Shown here: positions 59,601 through 64,000 of the stretch, in pieces
Layout of the letters: each line of letters begins with the position of its first letter
Position numbering within the stretch: position 1 is the stretch's first letter
NCBI GenBank assembly: GCA_965153455.1
Contig: OZ234498.1
Span: 17,980,001-18,044,000, forward strand
DNA length: 64,000 bases
Source of the DNA: Sphagnum compactum
Lineage: Eukaryota > Bryophyta > Sphagnopsida > Sphagnales
Direction of reading: 5' to 3'
Notes under the pieces: generated by a model
Database searches by the model: none
Seen by the model: only the letters and a program-made list of their open reading frames with translations
What the model was told of the DNA's origin: nothing
Made by a program: the position numbers and the translations under genes

Positions 59601-62000
59601 TGGGAAACATATGAGAACAAAAGAAGAAAAAAGAAGAGAGGAGAAAGTTGAGAAGGGATTTGCTCAATTTGGAACCTTGCCCTTGGGCAAAAGCATTACA
59701 TTTGTCTAGTAAAACAATCTAGAATGTCATTGATTAAATTTGTTAGGCTATGGAGGTCTATTATTAATGAATCTAGATGCCCTATTACACCCTCTTTCAA
59801 ATGACAATTGACAACTTAAAAGTTCTATGAATTGTGGTTGTGAAAGTCATGACAAAAAATTATAATGATGATTTGTCAATTCATTACGAGCACAATAATG
59901 TATGTCAACATAATTCAAATGTTGAAATAATTATTTTAGCTGTCAATGATGGAATTAAGTAGTTTTATAATGTGCAAGAGTCCTAATTTATTAATAATGT
60001 CATTTGTGGAATGTTGATGCTTTCATTACCTAATGAGATGGAAGTTGAGTGGACATGGCCAAATGTCATAGTACTTTGAAAGCATTGGTAAATGAATGAA
60101 TTCCAAATGCTATGTAAATGATGGTGGCATTTAGTCAAAATGTCCAAAATGGAAGAGCTATTGGTTAACAATTGAAAGGAACCTGATGATGTTTACATTT
60201 GGTAGCAAAAGTTGATTAATGTAGGACAACATAACTTGGGAAGGTTGGTCATCTCAATGGCATGTAAAGTTGGAGAGGTGTTCAAAGATTTGTACATATT
60301 TCAAACTTGTTGCGATTAATCTTTATAAAATGATTGGTTGTTTTGTTTTCTAGGGTACCTAATGACAACCTTTTCTTGTTTAACCATTGTTTAACAAAAT
60401 GAAGGTGTAATTTGAAATGTTTTGACTCTGATTGATGGACAAGATTCTTGTAACCTTCATTTCCCATGTTGTCACGACAGATGAACTAGTTAGAAGGGAT
60501 TGTAGGATCCCTAGGTCTTGATGTAGGTTAAGTCAAATTGCATCCTTTGTGACTTTTTATGGTTATTTATATACATTCAAATTTGATAATATTAGGGCAT
60601 TAATGTTCTATGGGTTCTCCTGATTTTTGGCATATAACCAGTTTGTGAACTAGAACCCACTTGATTTCCTTTTGTTTTGGTCTCCTTCCCACTCTAGATG
60701 AGTGAATCTTGAAAGGATAATTTATAATTTGTCTAATTGTGATACAAACCAAGATCATGTGTTCCTTTGACCTAACAAAAAATGAATTGATAACTCCAAA
60801 TGAACTTTTAGGATTTTTGCAAATATTTTTTGAAAATTGAAAATTTTATGCCCAATCTTGTGTTAGTTAAAGACAAAATCTCCAATTGGAACTATGGATT
60901 TATAGAGCACCAGATAAATTGAAAGAGTTTGTGCCTTTTGAAAATTGACATCTTTGGGAATAAGTGGATTTTGCAAAAAGCACTCTCCAATGTCAGAATT
61001 TCAAGGTTTCATCAAAGACCCTTTGAAATTCAAATCAATTCAAAAAAATTGAATGTAGATTGATGCATAAGGTGTCAAATATCTGTATGTGACCATGCAG
61101 TTGGAAAAAAACTCGGAAAAGACACAAATCTGAAAGGACCCCCCTTTCATTGCTCTTTATTTAGGAATTACCTGAACAGATTCCAATTTGGAACTTTTGT
61201 TTTAAAAAAAACTCATGAAACCTAAAGTTGCTCTACCTATACCAGCTCCGATGAATCCTTGTACTTGGAATTTCTTAATCGTTATGCCAGAATCCTAGGA
61301 GAAAATATATAAAATATTCAGCATCAAAGTGCTGAACCTGCTAGGCCACCATGGTATTTTACAGCACAAAATTTGGAGAAGGGTGAAAGCTTGGGCATGA
61401 ACATTTAGTTCTTGTGCAGGATTGTGTTCATGTAAATACCCTGCCCCAGATCTGCATTGCATCCAACATATGACAACCCAGTGGTGATGGCTGTAGTTTC
61501 AAGTTTGGGTGGTGAATTCACTTGTCACAAGTCACAACCTAGAATCTGCCACCCAGAAATTAAACGTGCAGTGACTTTAACCAAATGAACCACAACAGGG
61601 ATTGGATGAGTCAATTTTAAGGTCAGCTCATGTTAACTCCATGACATCTTCAAATGATAAAATCCTTGCCTATTTGATTGAGGGAACCAAGACATCCCTG
61701 TCTAAAACACTATTCTTGTTTGAGACCTCAAGAACCTCCCTTGGCCCCAAAACAAAATGCCTGCACAAATCCAAAGATCTGCAAAATAAATTTTGTAAAG
61801 CTTCCTGACCTATCAGTTGAAATCACAGATATTCCATACAAGAGATCTAAGGCAACACAAAAATTTCTTTAAACAAGAATCATAGCACAACAGTTTAGCT
61901 GCAAAACAAACTCCACCAATCGTTCTAGACTAACTACCAAATGCAGATCAACAATTCAATTCCATAGCTCACAACTGACAATGCACTCAAAAAATAAATT
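56700..62000. other. Long AT-rich intergenic DNA, no supported gene
   Basis: About 5.3 kb without a frame longer than about 80 codons and without recognisable protein motifs. A/G-rich patches (56815-56860) and TAGTAA/TTACTT-rich sequence (57480-57600) occur. From about 61.5 kb the composition becomes less AT-rich; this part probably contains the 3' untranslated region of the minus-strand gene ending at 62007. The 61602-61872 frames are unrecognised. Confidence 0.35.
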
Positions 62001-62006
62001 AGCAAT

Positions 62007-63947
62007 TTACACTGGTGGGGGCCCTACTATAACAACCATGTACAGAAAAAGCCCCACAATTACACCAAATCCTGCTACTGTGAACTTTGGGTCTGTCCAT
62101 GCATTTAGCGTTCCCCGCTCCGTTCTCCGCAGTGGATCCACCTCCTCTGATAAAGGATACTTTGAATGATTTGGTTTCCTGCTCACATACTGATCCATGT
62201 CCAATTTGAGAAAGGACTTCAATGAAAAGCTGGATTCCTTCATTTTGGACTTTGGAAAGTTGGTCCAAGCCTTGTCCCAATCAACAGGGTCATTCTTCCC
62301 TGCACATCCAGACCAGCACAAACTTATACACAAAAAGCTCCTGAAACTCAAAAATCCAAAGTCATCAAAGGCAAAACCCTAATCTCTAAAAACTGGCTAT
62401 GTAGACTGAACCCACTGGACCAAGTCCTGCTGGAAAGCTGTTTCAGCTTAATTGGACATGAACAGCAGTAAATCCTTCATCTCAAGACATGCATGAGGAT
62501 TCCTACCTTCAGTATGTTCAGCCTTATCATCACCATCAAAACCATCTCCCACCTTTGCAGACACGTTCAGTCTCTGCAAATGCCTCGACAAATTTCTGTT
62601 ACCTATGGTGATATTGTGTCTTGGATTACATCTCCTGAACTGCACAGGTCAATGTCAGAAAACAAAAATGTAAGTAGGAGAACAAGTACTTCTCTTTATG
62701 CATGTATTACCCACACACACAGCTTATGAAGATTCATCTCCGCTGCATAGTAAAAGCCTCAGGACACATAAAATACTCACATTCATGTTAAGACCTGGGT
62801 TGTACAATAGTGCAGCAATATTGTCAGCAGATAATTCAGTGGATAGAGCTCTATGTTGACAGAAGTTCACAAAGGATGATTCAAACTAATGGAAAATGGT
62901 TATTGTGGACCAGCCATCCCAAAAGAGTGGGGCATCCATCCCCAAAGGTACATCCCCAGTAGTTGTTGGAAGAAGAGATTTGCAACCCGAGATCTGACGA
63001 CCAAGTTATAGCACTAGTAAAGTACCATTGCTCATAATAGCCAACCCAAGCTGTGATGTTGGGGTAAGCTATAGACTGGTAGTTCTTGAAAAACAGGCCT
63101 CACTACAAGAGAAAGAAAACTTAGAAACACACAAGAATCAAGGGATTTTCAGGAGGGATGAATACTACAAGAAGCCAAATCTTGTGCAGGATTCAGAGTA
63201 TTCTGAACCCTCTTTGAAGCTCAAAACTATGATGACATACATAAGCATTAGAGCATCTCCAACGTTGCTCAGTATGCAACCCTCCAAAAAATATTTCTCA
63301 CATCCAAGTTTTAGTTGTTTACTTTCTTCCAACCCCACCCATATAACTTAACTGGGACTGCAAATAGGTGGGAGAGTGCTAATAGCATTCCAACTAGACC
63401 AATCAAACTATCTAGCCAATCATAAACGGAGCAGTCAATAAATACATTTTGACTGTATTTATTAGACTCTTGCAGGGCTCCTCGATGCCCTGGAAGATGT
63501 GAATTTTTAGTGTCACAAGAATCTTCCAGTGGATCCACTGCATATGACTAGTGCACCTCATCCAAAATTTCAAGTGTAGGGCCACATATTGAGCACCAGT
63601 GGAGACGCTCTTAGGTCATCATAGGCCGAGAGCGCGAGTAAGAATGAAACGGAACAGATTCAACACCTTGCTTTGCTTCCTTGCCCGTTCAAAACCCTAA
63701 TAGCAGCAAAATCCCCCTCCACAACCCCTTCCACCCACTATTCATTCACCTCCGAGAGACAAGTAGCAGGGCAAAAGAAAAAATGTCAAGGGACGACATT
63801 ATGAAGCATGGGAAAAGAAGAAGGAAAACAACTCACCAACAGCCTAGAGCCAAAGGAACATCGAGCCACAGGGGCAGCAACAGGAGCTATGACCAGGCTG
63901 CTAGATCTCTCGGTGAGAGAAGAAGCTGTGGCTGTTATTCCCGCCAT
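62007..63947 (-). CDS. Plastid-targeted single-pass membrane protein, function unknown
   Basis: Three minus-strand exons, 63947-63837, 62639-62507 and 62299-62007, join in phase to give 178 aa. The start ATG sits in ACCATGGCG, a strong plant initiation context. Residues 1 to about 65 are rich in Ser, Ala and Arg and poor in acid, typical of a chloroplast transit peptide. An acidic linker (DGFDGDDKAEHTEG) follows, then the conserved core with PVDWDKAW (86-93), YPLSEEVDPLRRTER (129-143) and LNAWTDPKF. A hydrophobic helix covers about 155-174 before a Pro-Pro-Pro-Val end. From memory, plants and their relatives have similar small plastid proteins with PDWDKAW and YPLSEEVDP(I/L)(K/R)RTER, without a settled function; a thylakoid location is likely but inferred. 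Intron 1 (about 1.2 kb) contains a MITE. Confidence 0.87.
63251..63610. mobile_element. Tourist/Harbinger-like MITE in intron 1 of plastid gene
   Basis: The element starts GAGCATCTCCAACGTTGCTC and ends with the complement of GAGCGTCTCCACTGGTGCTC, an imperfect terminal inverted repeat that can be extended to about 30 bases. It is flanked by TTA on both sides (63248-63250 and 63611-63613), the 3-bp TWA target duplication of PIF/Harbinger elements. GAGCATCTCCA ends are common in plant MITEs. The 360-bp body has no coding capacity. Confidence 0.85.
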
Positions 63948-64000
63948 GGTTAACGTTACGTCAGACCCCCTCCCGGCACCCGAACTAACAAATTGAGGAC

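Noticed and set aside
1-64000. tRNA, rRNA, CRISPR, known microRNA precursors
   Set aside because: I saw no tRNA B-box-like GGTTCGAATCC with a matching acceptor stem, no rRNA-like sequence and no conserved plant microRNA sequence. The regular repeats at 2.1 and 4.4 kb lack the constant-repeat/unique-spacer pattern of CRISPR, and the window is eukaryotic.

Overview
This window is nuclear DNA from a land plant. The evidence is a LOB-domain (LBD) transcription factor, a plant-type MED12, a plant PRP6/STA1 splicing factor, a plastid-targeted membrane protein, GT-AG introns, and long AT-rich intergenic DNA full of decayed transposons. Moderately long introns and dense repeats would suit a fern, lycophyte, bryophyte or gymnosperm, but I cannot fix the lineage from sequence alone.

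Layout. 1-7 kb: repeat-rich intergenic DNA with an A-rich tract, a ~52-bp periodic repeat, a degenerate zinc-finger transposon relic, a row of five hairpins around AAGCTT, and a GTGCAC-containing dispersed repeat. 7.6-8.3 kb (+): class I LBD gene, with a possible extra exon at 9.2-9.6 kb. 12.3-16.6 kb: a partial duplicate of one exon of the next gene, interrupted by two hAT-type elements, one a 3.6-kb degenerate element with transposase remnants and the other a ~315-bp MITE. 17.0-24.9 kb (-): a WD40-repeat gene that I assembled from 19 small exons with consistent reading phase (about 488 aa). 25-28.6 kb: AT-rich intergenic DNA. 28.7-31.5 kb (+): intronless PRP6/STA1 (945 aa). 32.4-35.2 kb: tandem arrays. 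35-40 kb: AT-rich DNA, then a ~130-bp tandem repeat just upstream of the next promoter. 40.7-55.2 kb (+): MED12, 15 exons, 2262 aa, with one GC-AG intron. 55.2-62 kb: intergenic. 62.0-63.9 kb (-): a three-exon gene for a 178-aa predicted plastid single-pass membrane protein of unknown function, with a Harbinger/Tourist-like MITE in intron 1.

The genes are functionally unlinked: PRP6 (spliceosomal tri-snRNP), MED12 (Mediator kinase module), LBD (DNA-binding regulator), a WD40 scaffold and a plastid protein. Nothing here looks like a gene cluster or a dedicated new system. The most informative structures are the nested duplication/transposon history at 12.3-17.6 kb, the hairpin row at 4.4-4.7 kb, and two conserved but uncharacterised genes missed by simple ORF scanning (WD40 and plastid protein). 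Exon coordinates come from splice-site reading and phase arithmetic by eye, not from transcripts.
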